In this document: positions 16,630 to 26,146 of the stretch, piece by piece | How the letters are laid out: each line of letters opens with the position of its first letter | How positions within the stretch are numbered: position 1 is the first letter of the stretch | Assembly: GCF_900114565.1 (NCBI RefSeq) | Contig: NZ_FOTM01000015.1 | Location: forward strand, 17,360 to 81,359 | Length of the DNA stretch: 64,000 bases | Direction of reading: 5' to 3' | Origin: Leifsonia sp. CL147 | GTDB lineage: Bacteria; Actinomycetota; Actinomycetes; Actinomycetales; Microbacteriaceae | Position numbers and translations under genes: made by a program | Notes under the pieces: model-generated | Told to the model about the DNA's origin: nothing | The model's input: the letters and a program-made list of their open reading frames with translations, nothing else | Database searches by the model: none

Positions 16630-17205
16630 ATGGCTTTCGCGGATCTCATTCGCGCTGCGCGCGCGGCGGCCGGATACAGTCAGGCAGAGATCGCCGACCG
16701 GGCGGACACGTACCAACCGATCGTCTCTGGCGTGGAACGCGGCAAGCGAGACACGGGGGTCGCCTCCGCCGCGCACCTCGCCCGCGCTGCCCGGCACCGC
16801 CTTCTTCTCATTCCGGCGACGCATCCGAGCGCAGTGGAAACCGCGGCGAGAATCGCGGACGCCCTCGAGGAAGACAGCAGAGATGGCGCATTCCGGGCGC
16901 TTCTCGACCTCTCCGATGGGCTAGCCAAGGAACCTCCCTTGGTCGTCGCCGCGCTCGTCGTCGCCCAGCCACGAAGCACTGGCAGCCGAGAGTGGGACGC
17001 CGCGTTGTCCGGAACTGTTGCTTACCGACTTCGCCAGGCGGGCCTCCCCGCTGCCAGCTGGACGAAGCAAGCGATTACCGATGACCGTGAGCTGCGGGCC
17101 CCGCATCTGCACCCCCTGGATGATGCGCCAGACGTCACCCGTGTCCCGCCCGAGTTCCTGGAGCGCGGCATCCTGATCGAGGAAGGCACGCTGGCAAGTG
17201 TCTGA
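16630..17205 (+). CDS. XRE-family HTH protein, antitoxin-like (copy 1)
   Basis: 191 residues. Residues 1-55 form an XRE/Cro helix-turn-helix (AFADLIRAARAAAGYSQAEIADRADTYQPIVSGVERGKRDTGVASAAHLARAA). The remainder is an uncharacterised helical domain (ETAARIADALEEDSRDGAFRALLDLSDGLAKEPPLVVAALV..GSREWDAALSGTVAYRLRQAGLPAASW) that probably contacts the partner. The downstream nucleotidyltransferase gene starts inside the last codons (8-nt overlap), the classic order of an antitoxin followed by its toxin. A dyad over the -10 box suggests autorepression. A near-identical intact copy lies at 39173-39748. Assignment as antitoxin is inference from arrangement. Confidence 0.75.
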   Translation: MAFADLIRAARAAAGYSQAEIADRADTYQPIVSGVERGKRDTGVASAAHLARAARHRLLLIPATHPSAVETAARIADALEEDSRDGAFRALLDLSDGLAKEPPLVVAALVVAQPRSTGSREWDAALSGTVAYRLRQAGLPAASWTKQAITDDRELRAPHLHPLDDAPDVTRVPPEFLERGILIEEGTLASV

Positions 17206-17797
17206 CCAAACTCCAGGGCTAGACCGGGCGTCACTCATTGCCGGACTGAACGATCTCATCGAGCGAATACGGGCCGCGGAGATCGGGCCCGTTCGGATCA
17301 GTATCGTCGGAGGCGCAGCTCTCGCGCTCTCCCACGTGGACCGCCGCCGAACGGTCGACGTCGACGCGCGATTAGACCCGCACGACGCACTCGTTCGTAT
17401 CGCAGAGAGGATCGCTGTCGAGCGGGATTGGCCTGCGGACTGGCTGAACTCGAATGCCTCCCAGTTCTTCCCCGACTGGGGCAGGTCCGTGGACTGGAGA
17501 CCGCTTTACGACCGCGACGGCATCCGAGTCGAAGTGGCGCCGGCGGACGCGCTCCTCGCCATGAAACTCCGCGCCGCGATGAGCCGGCCTGGGCGCGACA
17601 CCGCCGACATCGTCAGCCTCGTCGCCGAGCTTGACATCGAAAGCGCCGACGACGCCGAATCCATCTTCTCGGCCTACTATCCTGGCGACGCTCTGAACGA
17701 CCGTGTGTACGCACTCGTGGGTCGCGCCGTGGCGCACCGCGCAGAATTCCACGTGCCGACACTCCCCGAACCGAAGTTGAATCCACAGGCGCCGTGA
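17198..17797 (+). CDS. Nucleotidyltransferase, toxin-like (copy 1)
   Basis: 199 residues from a GTG inside the XRE gene end. It shows the minimal nucleotidyltransferase core of the AbiEii/DUF6036-like group: ISIVGGAALALSHVDRRRTVDVDARL, i.e. the GG motif (38-39) and the metal-binding Asp54-x-Asp56, then a later acidic strand in GIRVEVAPADALLAMKLRAAMSR with the KLRA helix. DTADIVSLV resembles the conserved third region of this group (RPKDxxDI). Related enzymes act as toxins by adding nucleotides to tRNA or other targets. It converges on jetD, 75 bp away. Function as a toxin is inferred; housekeeping function is unlikely given the defence context. Confidence 0.7.
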   Translation: MSDQTPGLDRASLIAGLNDLIERIRAAEIGPVRISIVGGAALALSHVDRRRTVDVDARLDPHDALVRIAERIAVERDWPADWLNSNASQFFPDWGRSVDWRPLYDRDGIRVEVAPADALLAMKLRAAMSRPGRDTADIVSLVAELDIESADDAESIFSAYYPGDALNDRVYALVGRAVAHRAEFHVPTLPEPKLNPQAP

Positions 17798-17871
17798 GCC
17801 CTGGCGGTCACTGTCCGTGCCCCTCTAATCGGTTAGAAAGGTCAGCGAACAGAGCACCGATCAACAGCCAC

Positions 17872-19119
17872 CTAGCGTTCCTCGAGATCTTCCAAGAGCT
17901 CCTGAAGAACCGACTCCTCTTCGACCCGAAGGCGGAACTCCTGCATTGCGGCCGACAGACCGGGATCCCAAGGCGTCTCCCCCACCATTCCCGTGAAACT
18001 CGAGAACGACTCCCCACCCGCGCACGCGGCACGGTAGTGCTTCTCGTCGAAGCGCCACGGCGACCACGGCACCCTACGTGCCAAGGTTCGCGCGATCGAG
18101 ACACCGCCCGCATCGAAGTCACCGTGGTAGCGCAGACGGGAACCGCCCTCGATCAGCCGGCTCAGCAAGCGGACCACAGCAGCGCCCGGCTGTCCGTTCA
18201 CACACACGAGCGCCGGCGCCGAACCCCGAAAGCGGTCTGCAGCCGATGCGATGACCGCGGGGTTCTCACACACCCAGACCACCCCCGGGCAGACGCCGAT
18301 GTCATCGACGGCCAGCTGCCGATAGGTCAGCACGGCCGGCTGACCCGAATCGGATAGTGCCGCCAGGGCTCGGGCCGTCGGTGACGAGTCGCCGCCGGGA
18401 AGTCCCAGTGCGATGACTGTCGAGGAGAGGTCGTCCACAACGACGCCGCACGCAAGCCATGCTTCCCGTCGGTCGTGGGCGCTCGACGGGCTGGGCCGCT
18501 CCCCGAGCGCTGCGGCGAGGCCCGCCGCCAGCGCACCGAGCGTCGTCTTCGGGTCGAGCGCGTGGGCGTCCCCGAAGAGCCGCGCAGCGAGCACCCCCAG
18601 CACCTCCCCTTCCGCGGGGAGCGCTTTGGCCAGCATCACAAGCTGACCTGCCAGACGACTGGCCTCGGCCGGCGACCGAACGGCACGTTTGAGCGTGCCC
18701 CAGCGCTCGGCCTGCTCCACCCAATCTGCGAGCTGAAGGTGGATGCCGGTGACCTGGCGGAGCACGTGGGAGGCCTCATCCCAGGCTTCGCGCTCGGCTC
18801 GGCGTTCGTCTGGTCCGATCACCGGCCCTGTGAGGGCGACGACGGCGGACTCCAGCCCGTCCGGCCAGGCTCCGCGACGCAGCTTCGCGTCGAGCATCTC
18901 CAGCGAGACCGTCGCGCTGGACCCCGTGCGGACGGGATTCCCGAACAGCCGGGAGACGGCGATCCGCTCCGCGGTGCTCGCGGACCGTTTGCTGACGGTG
19001 CCGGTCAGAGAACCCTTCTGTTCCAGGCGCGATCGCAACCGGTTGAGCAACCACGCGGTGTCCGGCGTGCCGAGAACTCCGCGCAGCCGCTCAACGTGGG
19101 AAGCATCCTCGCTCACCAC
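17872..19119 (-). CDS. jetD: Wadjet type II component JetD (TIGR02679-like toprim nuclease)
   Basis: 415 residues, close to the family's usual length. The C-terminal third carries a Topo VI/SpoIIE-like toprim fold: VVWVCENPAVIASAADRF (Glu285), then RLRYHGDFDAGGVSIARTLARRVPW with Asp334 and Asp336. In Wadjet, JetD is the nuclease that cuts plasmid DNA after the JetABC condensin-like complex has extruded it. The N-terminal DUF3322-like half (LRGVLGTPDTAWLLNRLRSRLEQKGSLTGTVSKRSASTAERIAVSRLFG) matches the TIGR02679 layout. The gene starts at GTG 19119 or 19116, the latter overlapping the jetC stop as GTGA. Last gene of the leftward operon; converges with the nucleotidyltransferase gene. Confidence 0.9.
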   Translation of the reverse strand: MVSEDASHVERLRGVLGTPDTAWLLNRLRSRLEQKGSLTGTVSKRSASTAERIAVSRLFGNPVRTGSSATVSLEMLDAKLRRGAWPDGLESAVVALTGPVIGPDERRAEREAWDEASHVLRQVTGIHLQLADWVEQAERWGTLKRAVRSPAEASRLAGQLVMLAKALPAEGEVLGVLAARLFGDAHALDPKTTLGALAAGLAAALGERPSPSSAHDRREAWLACGVVVDDLSSTVIALGLPGGDSSPTARALAALSDSGQPAVLTYRQLAVDDIGVCPGVVWVCENPAVIASAADRFRGSAPALVCVNGQPGAAVVRLLSRLIEGGSRLRYHGDFDAGGVSIARTLARRVPWSPWRFDEKHYRAACAGGESFSSFTGMVGETPWDPGLSAAMQEFRLRVEEESVLQELLEDLEER

Positions 19120-22100
19120 AGTTCACCCGCTGCGCCGGCGGGCTCGCCGATCGACATGCGTTCGACTGCCTGCGTGCGCTGCCGGCCATCCCACCTCCAG
19201 CGCTGTACATGAACGGCGTTAGCACCGTCGAAGCGCGTGAGCTGTGCGATGGAAAGCCCGGGAACCTCGGGATAGCATCCCCACTCCCGCTCGCTGGTCA
19301 TGACGACGTCGAGGTCGAACTCCGCCAAGAGCCCGAGGCAGTCGGCTCGGGCACTGTCGTCGACTCCCGCGAAAGCCTCGTCGAGCATGATCAGCCGCGG
19401 CGCATGGCGGTTCGCAGCGGTTCGGTAGTGGGAGGAGGCGGCGGCGAAGAGCGGGATGCTCGCCGCCAGCACGCGCTCCCCACCGGAAGCGGGACCCGTC
19501 GCCGGTTTCCACTTTCCGCCCTGCAGACGCTCGACGGCGAAGCGGTGCCAGCGCCGGTAGTCGAGAGCTTCACCGAGGTGGTCGTACCAGTTGCCGCCCT
19601 CGTCCGCGTCCCGGACCTCCGCGATCCGCGCCTGCAGGAACGCACCCAGAACGGTGCGGTCCTCCTCGCTCCAGACATCCGCCGTCGTTCCGAGGATCCG
19701 CCGCGCCTCGGCGAGGCCCGCAGGACCGTCGGCGCGCGGCCTCCACAGAACCCGCAGGATCATGCCCGTGGAGGTGGGGCGGTTTCGCAATTCCTTGTTC
19801 AGCTCGACACTCTGCTGGTCGGCCTCGCCGATCAGCTCCGACAGCTGAGCCCCGACCTCGGCGACGAGGTGGGTCTGGATGATCTCCCGCTCCTTGGAGT
19901 TGAGCAGACGCTCATGCTCTTCGATACGCTCGCCCAGCTGGGCTGCTCGGTCGACGAGCAGCATCTCTTTGCCCGACACCGTGACGACCACGCGCACGCC
20001 GTCGTCGGTCGGGATGTACGCCGCCTCGTCCCCATGACGGCCGAGCGAACGCTGGAGCTCGGTGAACTCGGTGTGGACCTGCGACAGAAGCCGGTTGTAC
20101 CGCTCGACCGACGCGTCGACGTTCGCGAGTTCGGCATCGAGGGCGCGTGCGAACAGCACGCCGGAGGTTACCGGCCACTCCGCTCCTTCGGGTTCCTCAG
20201 CTGCGAGCTCGGCCACGCGCGCCAGCCCGAGCGCTGTCGTTCGACGGAGGCCCTCGACGGCTGCCACTCGGGCGGTGTTGCTGCGCTCCTGGTCGCCTCG
20301 CAGCCCGTCGAGCCTCTCACTGAGCCGGATGCGCGCGTCGCTGAACCCGCGCTCCTCCCGATCCAGCCGCGAGAGTTCTCCTTCCACCTTCTTGATGCGG
20401 TGTGCGTTTTCCGCGACGCGCTGCCGATGGAGTTCCACGTCACTGCCGACAGACATCCGCAAGGCGTCGGCGTGCGAACGTTTGGCGATCAGATCGGTAT
20501 CCGCGGACTCCTTCGCTTCCGAGGCACGAGCAGCATCCTGCTGAGCCTGCTCTCGTCGTTCTGCGGAGCGCACCGACTCTCTCTCGGCGGTTGCGAGCCG
20601 GTCCAGGTCGTTCCAGGCGGTCTCGGCGCGTCGCTCGTACACGGACAGCGCCCCATCGAGCGCTCGAATGCTCTGCGCGTCCGCGGGAAGCCCGAGGACC
20701 TCCGCGTCCAACCGAAGTTCTTCCGCAGCCGACCGAGCGCGGTCCGCGGCAACCCGGACCGCCTCACGAGCCGCGGTCAGCTGCACCTCGCAGCGTCTCA
20801 CTTGCTCGGCAGCGGCGTGAGCGGCCCGATCCGCGTCTTGCAGCGCTTGCGGGTACGGGATCGCTGCTCTCTCCCGTTCGACCGTCGCTGCACGTCCGGC
20901 AATCGCGGCCAGGATCTCCTCAACCGCGGACCGCTCGGCGAGGAGCCGGTCGCGTTCGAGGCGCGCCTCAGCGAGCCGGCGCTCGCGCGCGGCCGATCGG
21001 GCGGTCTCGCCGATGAACCGTGCGGTCTCGGTGGACCATGCACCGTAGGCCGCTCCGAGGCGGTAACGGCCGGAGGTACCCACCCACACCGGCGCGGGAT
21101 CCGCATCCGGCCCCTCGCTCAGAGCAATGCTTCGGAGCACCATCGTGATCGTGGGTTCCGTCACCGGAGAACCCGTCGGAGGCTCCGCGATCAGGACGTC
21201 GGCGAGAGTCCGACCCGGCGCGCCCGGCGCAGGCGCCCCGGTCGCGAGCAGGAGAAGCTGGCCGTCTTCGGCGCTCCGGACGGAGCCGTCGGAGACGACG
21301 GCAGCGGTGAGAAATCCGCTCGCCTCGAGCGCCGCCTCCAGTCCGGCACGAGCTGCGTCGTCGACCTCGTTGCGAAAACTCACCGCCCGCCACAGCGGGA
21401 TCGACTCCGCCGGTGCTGCGCGGTGCATCGAGGGCACCTCAGGCTCGACGGATTCTCCGGACTCCAGCGCCTCGATCTCGGTCTGGAGCTCGTCGCATCG
21501 ACGGACCAGCTCCTCCACCTGGATCTCCGCGGAGGCGCGCTGCGCCCGCAGATCGTCCATCACCTCGTCCGCGGACGCGCGGAGCGCCTTGACCGCCGGG
21601 TTCTCACCGGTCCGGACCCGGACCCAATCGGCCAGCTCTTCGAAAGCGGCAGCGGAGATCGACAGTTCCGTGAGAGCGGCGAGCGTGATCTCCACCTCAG
21701 ACAGATAGGAGTCGACCGCTTCATCGACCGCGGCATCGGCGACGACCCGCTCCTCCATCGCATCCGACCGTCGGGTCTCGGCCTCGGCCTCGCGGAGCGC
21801 GCTCTGGGCCACGGCGGCCTCGGCTCCGGCCACTGCCTCGAGAAGCGCCTTCACCCGCTCCAGTGCCTCGCGCATGCGGCCGATCTCGGCGCTGGTGGCC
21901 GCACGATCCTCCTCGATCGCGTCGGCCAGCTGCTCGGCCGGCACCTGGAGCAGCTCGTCGTGGCGACGCGTGACCCCGGCTGCGGCGCCCGCCTGATCGG
22001 CAGCGCGTGTCGCGTCGTGTGCACGACGACGCGCCTGGTCCGTGCGATCGTGATCGGCGTCAGCCTCCTCCCGCGCGACATTGAGGCGGTCTTCCGCGCG

Positions 22101-23234
22101 CTTCTTCGCGTCGCTCGCCAAGTCAGCGCGCTCGTCCGCCTCCTGGGCCGCCGTCACTGCCATCTCCAGCAAGCGCTCGCTTTCAGCGTTCTCGCTGTCT
22201 CGCAGGGCCTCGCGTTCGCCGCTCAGTTCGACGCGTTCCTGACGCAACAGGGCGAGCTGCGTTCCGAGGTCCGCGAGTTGCTCGTCCAGCCGGTCGAGTT
22301 CCGCGGTCGCCTGGATGATGTCGCGACCATAGCGCTCGTATTCCGACTGATGGGCGCGCGGCGGCTCCGCCTGGCGCTTGAGCATCACCCTCGCGTACTC
22401 CCGGTAATGGTCCAGGAATCCGCGCACCGCCTTCTGGTCCGCGACGAGCTGCTTGACCTCGTCGCGCTCCTCGTCGAGCGACCGCAGCCCATCGGCAACA
22501 GCCTTGATCACGTCGTCCCCGACCGGAGTGAGCGCTCGCGTGAGAGCCTCCGACAGCGCAGCCTCGCTCGGCTTCTTCGACAACTGCGGGGCGCGAATCT
22601 GCAGCAAGAGCTCGATCAGTTCCGCGTACCGGCGCTCCCCCAAGCCGAAAAGCCGCTGATCGACCGCGTGCCGGTACTCGCCTTTGCTGTCGTAGACACG
22701 GCCGGAGCCTTCGAGTGCGGACGCCAGGCGGTCTCGCCCGAGCACCAGTCGCCCCTTATCGATGAGCTGCAACTGCTCGCCGACTCGCTGCTCGGTGACG
22801 AAGAACCAATGCTTGGTGATGGCGCGGCCTCTCGCGGCCTTGAGCCCGAGCCCGATTGTCGTGAAGTGCGGCTCGCCGTTCTCGTCGAGGCGCCCGAATT
22901 CCAGCCAGCTGTAGCCGACGCGTTCGTTGTTCGGGTGCTCGTCCCCGAGCAGGAGGTTCCACTCCATGCGCTTCTGGCGGTCACCGTCCGGTTCGACCCG
23001 TTGCGGCGACAGGTCGCCGTCGAACAGCAACGGCAATGTCAGCGCGAGGACCTTCGACTTGCCGGCGCCGTTGTTCCCGCGCAGCAGCAGGCGACCGTCG
23101 ACGAACGGGAATTCCTCGTCCTCGTAATAGAAGAGGTCGACGATCCCCAAGCGGAGGGGCTGCCAGCGAACGCTCGTCGGGGTCTGCAACGCGGAACCGG
23201 TGGTCGGCACGGATGCAGTGGTTTCGATGGTCAC
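19113..23234 (-). CDS. jetC: Wadjet type II component JetC (TIGR02680-like SMC ATPase)
   Basis: 1373 residues. The head has Walker A GNNGAGKS (53-60) after LYYEDEEF-type strands, and the C-terminal head contains the ABC signature ASGGERVLAASIPLF and Walker B LIMLDEAFAGVDD followed by the switch region VVMTSEREWGCYPEVPGL. Between lie two long heptad-rich coiled coils (roughly 270-460 and 880-1060) with a hinge-like region near 590-800. This is the MukB/SMC-like motor that extrudes and senses the size of circular plasmids. The GTG at 23234 is used because it overlaps the jetB stop (GTGA); the upstream-extended frame to 23429 reads through jetB and is rejected. A 1400-codon open frame on the opposite strand is a composition shadow. 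Confidence 0.93.
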   Translation of the reverse strand: MTIETTASVPTTGSALQTPTSVRWQPLRLGIVDLFYYEDEEFPFVDGRLLLRGNNGAGKSKVLALTLPLLFDGDLSPQRVEPDGDRQKRMEWNLLLGDEHPNNERVGYSWLEFGRLDENGEPHFTTIGLGLKAARGRAITKHWFFVTEQRVGEQLQLIDKGRLVLGRDRLASALEGSGRVYDSKGEYRHAVDQRLFGLGERRYAELIELLLQIRAPQLSKKPSEAALSEALTRALTPVGDDVIKAVADGLRSLDEERDEVKQLVADQKAVRGFLDHYREYARVMLKRQAEPPRAHQSEYERYGRDIIQATAELDRLDEQLADLGTQLALLRQERVELSGEREALRDSENAESERLLEMAVTAAQEADERADLASDAKKRAEDRLNVAREEADADHDRTDQARRRAHDATRAADQAGAAAGVTRRHDELLQVPAEQLADAIEEDRAATSAEIGRMREALERVKALLEAVAGAEAAVAQSALREAEAETRRSDAMEERVVADAAVDEAVDSYLSEVEITLAALTELSISAAAFEELADWVRVRTGENPAVKALRASADEVMDDLRAQRASAEIQVEELVRRCDELQTEIEALESGESVEPEVPSMHRAAPAESIPLWRAVSFRNEVDDAARAGLEAALEASGFLTAAVVSDGSVRSAEDGQLLLLATGAPAPGAPGRTLADVLIAEPPTGSPVTEPTITMVLRSIALSEGPDADPAPVWVGTSGRYRLGAAYGAWSTETARFIGETARSAARERRLAEARLERDRLLAERSAVEEILAAIAGRAATVERERAAIPYPQALQDADRAAHAAAEQVRRCEVQLTAAREAVRVAADRARSAAEELRLDAEVLGLPADAQSIRALDGALSVYERRAETAWNDLDRLATAERESVRSAERREQAQQDAARASEAKESADTDLIAKRSHADALRMSVGSDVELHRQRVAENAHRIKKVEGELSRLDREERGFSDARIRLSERLDGLRGDQERSNTARVAAVEGLRRTTALGLARVAELAAEEPEGAEWPVTSGVLFARALDAELANVDASVERYNRLLSQVHTEFTELQRSLGRHGDEAAYIPTDDGVRVVVTVSGKEMLLVDRAAQLGERIEEHERLLNSKEREIIQTHLVAEVGAQLSELIGEADQQSVELNKELRNRPTSTGMILRVLWRPRADGPAGLAEARRILGTTADVWSEEDRTVLGAFLQARIAEVRDADEGGNWYDHLGEALDYRRWHRFAVERLQGGKWKPATGPASGGERVLAASIPLFAAASSHYRTAANRHAPRLIMLDEAFAGVDDSARADCLGLLAEFDLDVVMTSEREWGCYPEVPGLSIAQLTRFDGANAVHVQRWRWDGRQRTQAVERMSIGEPAGAAGELW

Positions 23235-24406
23235 AGTTTCGGATTCCCCAGGATGGTCGGCTCGGCGAGGGCGAAGCGACTGAGCGCCGGAAGCGCCTCG
23301 ACCGTGTCCTCGCCACGAGTGATGAGACGGAGGGCCGCGAGCCGCGCGAGCGCGACCTCCACGAGTTCCGGTGCCGCGGCGGAGTCGCGCGCCCCGGCCC
23401 TCCAATACTTGGCGAACTGAGGCGCCCACGCGCGAACCGCGCCGACGAGGCGGTCCACATCGTGGATCACCTCACCCGATCGCGCGAGATGTTCGGCGAT
23501 GAGCAGGGTCACGTGTCCCTCGGTCCCCTTCTCGGGCATGCGCACGTCACTGAGGTCGTCGTCGAAATCCACCATCGCAAGGCCTTCCTCCCGTTGTTCG
23601 GGCACCAGGCCGGTGAGCTCGGTGATACGACGGGAGATCGCTGCACGCTGACTGCGCAGGTAGGCGTTCTCCTCGTCGGTCAGCTCGGCGAAATAGAGCA
23701 CCGGATCATCGAGGAGCCGACGAGTGAGGCGGTGCCGCAGGCGACGGTTGCGCAGTTCGTCGGTCGGAGCGGCCCCTCGGTCACGCATCCCGTTCAAGCG
23801 TTCGTCGAGCGTCCGGCCGCCGACGGTCGACGGACCACGACGTGTCACGAGCAGTTGCGAAAGAACGCGCCGCGATACGTCGTAGAGGGCATCTCCGGTT
23901 TCCCGCACGAAATCCTGTTCATCACCGGCGACGCGGGAGAGGACTCCCCAGTGGAGAAGCAGCTGAACCGCCGCGACCAGGTCGCCGCGCTCCTCCCGGC
24001 TGGTCAGCCCGAAGGAGAATCCGGCCGAGACCAGCTCGTCCGCGCCTCCCGCCAGGATCACCTGCTCCGCCAGGCGGCCCAACGCGATCTGACTGTCGCT
24101 GCGCTCCAGCACGGACAGGCAGAGCATCAACACGACGTACCGCCGCCTCGAGAACGGGGTCGAGGACGCCTTCGTCGCGAAGGGATGAGTCGCATCGGTG
24201 ACCGTCGCCGGCTCGCGATCGAGGCGCACGACCTCGCTGTCCCGGTGGAGCACCCAGCCTGTGTTGATGTCGAACCATTCGGCCAGGTCGCCGGCATGAC
24301 GGCGAACCAGCCGAAACCGGTCCGCATCGGAGGAGCGGATGAGCGGATGGCGCAGCAGAAGCCTCGCAGCGCGCTGCCGGTCATCGATGCTCGAGACGAC
24401 GCTCAC
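23231..24406 (-). CDS. jetB: Wadjet type II component JetB (TIGR02678-like)
   Basis: 391 residues. The sequence RAARLLLRHPLIRSSDADRFRLVRRHAGDLAEWFDINTGWVLHRDSEVVRLDREP and RRRYVVLMLCLSVLERSDSQIALGRLAEQVI is typical of the TIGR02678/DUF2398 family, the MukE-like kite subunit of type II Wadjet. It is made of winged-helix repeats and is expected to bind the JetA-JetC complex on DNA. It begins with a GTG that overlaps the jetA stop (GTGA) and ends with a TGA that overlaps the jetC GTG, so translation of the operon is coupled from gene to gene. Confidence 0.9.
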   Translation of the reverse strand: MSVVSSIDDRQRAARLLLRHPLIRSSDADRFRLVRRHAGDLAEWFDINTGWVLHRDSEVVRLDREPATVTDATHPFATKASSTPFSRRRYVVLMLCLSVLERSDSQIALGRLAEQVILAGGADELVSAGFSFGLTSREERGDLVAAVQLLLHWGVLSRVAGDEQDFVRETGDALYDVSRRVLSQLLVTRRGPSTVGGRTLDERLNGMRDRGAAPTDELRNRRLRHRLTRRLLDDPVLYFAELTDEENAYLRSQRAAISRRITELTGLVPEQREEGLAMVDFDDDLSDVRMPEKGTEGHVTLLIAEHLARSGEVIHDVDRLVGAVRAWAPQFAKYWRAGARDSAAAPELVEVALARLAALRLITRGEDTVEALPALSRFALAEPTILGNPKL

Positions 24407-26001
24407 GATGCGCGCTCGACCGCGGTCGAGCCGAGCTGCTCTCCGGCGCCCTGGCTGAGGTCCGTGATCCGGACTCGATGATCGGGCCCCCAGAGCGTGC
24501 CCGACGCCGTCTCGAGAGCCACCATCGCATCCGAGTCGAGCTGGGTGAGTTCGATGTGCATCATGCCGTCACTGGAGGCGGTGCTCACGGTCCGCTCGCC
24601 GGGCCTCTTCGCGACGAGAGCGTCCCCGAGAAGCGAGAGGAAGAGGCCGAATGAGGTGCGGTCGAGACCCGCGAGCGCGCTGAGCCGAACCTCGCCGCGG
24701 GTGGCCAGTCGCCGTCGGGCCCGCGCGATCTGCTCCGCTTCCTGCCGCACGCGCAGGGCGAGCATCGCTCGCTCCGCTGAGCGGTCGACGACCTGATTCG
24801 GTCGGCCCTTGCGCTCGTAGCTCCCCGTGCGCCGAAGCTGCGGGGAGATCTCGACCGGCGGTGCATCCGCCCACCGTGCTCCGGCCAGCGACTGGTCTTC
24901 GTTCCATCGCTGCCAGGTCTCGGAATCGACCGTCAGATGCCGGGCCGAATAGAGGCCGAAGGCCGCACGCGCGAGTCGGTGACGGTCTTCATCGTTGTCG
25001 GCCTCCTGGAACCACACGGCGAGCCTCAGATAGTCGGTGGAACGGTCGGACCGGCCGGAACGGCGGGCGTGAACGGCCTGAACCGCGCTGAGAAGCGTGG
25101 GAATCGCTGCGAGTGCCGCCATCCGCAGCAGCTTCGCCTGGCTGTCCCGGCGCCCGTCGGAGAGGAACCAGCCGTTCAGTCCCTCCCAGCGGTTCATCCA
25201 GACGGAGAAGTAGCGGTCGGATTGCTGTGCCACCTCCTCGTCGTCGAGCACCGGCGCGTCAGCGAAGGAATCTCTGTCAGCAAGGGCGCGGAGTGCGCGC
25301 TCTACGAGGTCCGGATCGGCGTCGTGGAGCATCGATGCGATCTGGGGCCCGCGCACCGTCAGGTCGCGGATGAATCGCTCCAGGTACTCCACCAGTCGTG
25401 ATTTGTAGGCGACGAATGCGTCCTCGTCGGTGTCGGTGAGATCGATCGTCCGCTGCAGCGAGCCCATGAAGGCGCTGGCGTTCTCGGCCAGCTCGGTGAA
25501 GCGGGTCGTGAGTGCGGTGAGGCTCGTCTGGATGAGCGCCACGTCGAGCTCGTCCGCGCCGATCAGGCCGAGGAACTGTCCCAGCGTCGCGGCGATGTCC
25601 TCCAGCGCCACTGTCTGCAGCGAGCCACGCCGCCCCAGCGCCTCATCGAATCGCTGCAGGGCGAGCTCGGCAGCGTCGCCGGCCCGGCTCAGCTGGAAGA
25701 GTTGCCGCTTCGAATAGAAGTCCTCGACCTGGACGACCCTCCCCGTATCCGGGGTCGCGATGAGATTCCCCCACTCGACGAGCGACTCGAGCGCGGCTGT
25801 CGTCGCCTCGATCGTCGGGACCACATCGTCGCCCTCGGCGGACCTGCGAAGCTGTGCGAGCACGTCGTCAGGGCGAAGATGAAGGTGGAACCGCTCCTTC
25901 GACGCCACGAACGCGCCGAGCACCCTCCGGTACAACTCAGCGTTCGGCGCGTTCAGGTGACTGAACACGCCGAAAGCGCCGGATGCCGAATCGGGACTCA
26001 T
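24403..26001 (-). CDS. jetA: Wadjet type II component JetA (TIGR02677-like)
   Basis: 532 residues. The opening FGVFSHLNAPNAELYRRVLGAFVASKERFHLHLRPDDVLAQL and the segment LVEWGNLIATPDTGRVVQVEDFYSKRQLFQLSRAGDAAELALQRFD are characteristic of TIGR02677/DUF2397, the MukF-like kleisin of type II Wadjet. The kleisin bridges the two JetC heads. ATG at 26001 is the first gene of the operon. The 600 bp upstream hold its promoter region and, 146 bp away, the end of the neighbouring integrated element. With jetB, jetC and jetD this is a complete anti-plasmid system with no visible lesion. Confidence 0.9.
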   Translation of the reverse strand: MSPDSASGAFGVFSHLNAPNAELYRRVLGAFVASKERFHLHLRPDDVLAQLRRSAEGDDVVPTIEATTAALESLVEWGNLIATPDTGRVVQVEDFYSKRQLFQLSRAGDAAELALQRFDEALGRRGSLQTVALEDIAATLGQFLGLIGADELDVALIQTSLTALTTRFTELAENASAFMGSLQRTIDLTDTDEDAFVAYKSRLVEYLERFIRDLTVRGPQIASMLHDADPDLVERALRALADRDSFADAPVLDDEEVAQQSDRYFSVWMNRWEGLNGWFLSDGRRDSQAKLLRMAALAAIPTLLSAVQAVHARRSGRSDRSTDYLRLAVWFQEADNDEDRHRLARAAFGLYSARHLTVDSETWQRWNEDQSLAGARWADAPPVEISPQLRRTGSYERKGRPNQVVDRSAERAMLALRVRQEAEQIARARRRLATRGEVRLSALAGLDRTSFGLFLSLLGDALVAKRPGERTVSTASSDGMMHIELTQLDSDAMVALETASGTLWGPDHRVRITDLSQGAGEQLGSTAVERAS

Positions 26002-26146
26002 ACCAGTTGTCTATCACGATGGGGCGACAGTCAGGTCGAGGTGTCGGGTTCGGGCGATAGGGCGGGGGGTGGGACGACGACGGTTAAGGGGGGTAGGCGA
26101 ACGGAGGTGGTGGGAGGGATGCGGAAAGGGTGGAGGCCACGACAAG

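Larger units (their letters stand above)
16591..17874. repeat. Long direct repeat, left copy (XRE/NTase module)
   Basis: The block from the promoter dyad to the stop of jetD is repeated at 39132-40461 in the same orientation. The XRE genes have equal length (191 codons) and differ only at scattered positions. The gap from the nucleotidyltransferase stop to the jetD stop is 75 bp here and 78 bp in the other copy. The pair flanks ~22 kb of DNA and could recombine. Confidence 0.85.

Noticed and set aside
19209..23420. 1403-codon open frame on the + strand opposite jetC
   Set aside because: It mirrors jetC through GC-rich codon symmetry, has no start signal and no domain, whereas jetC has Walker A, signature and Walker B motifs.
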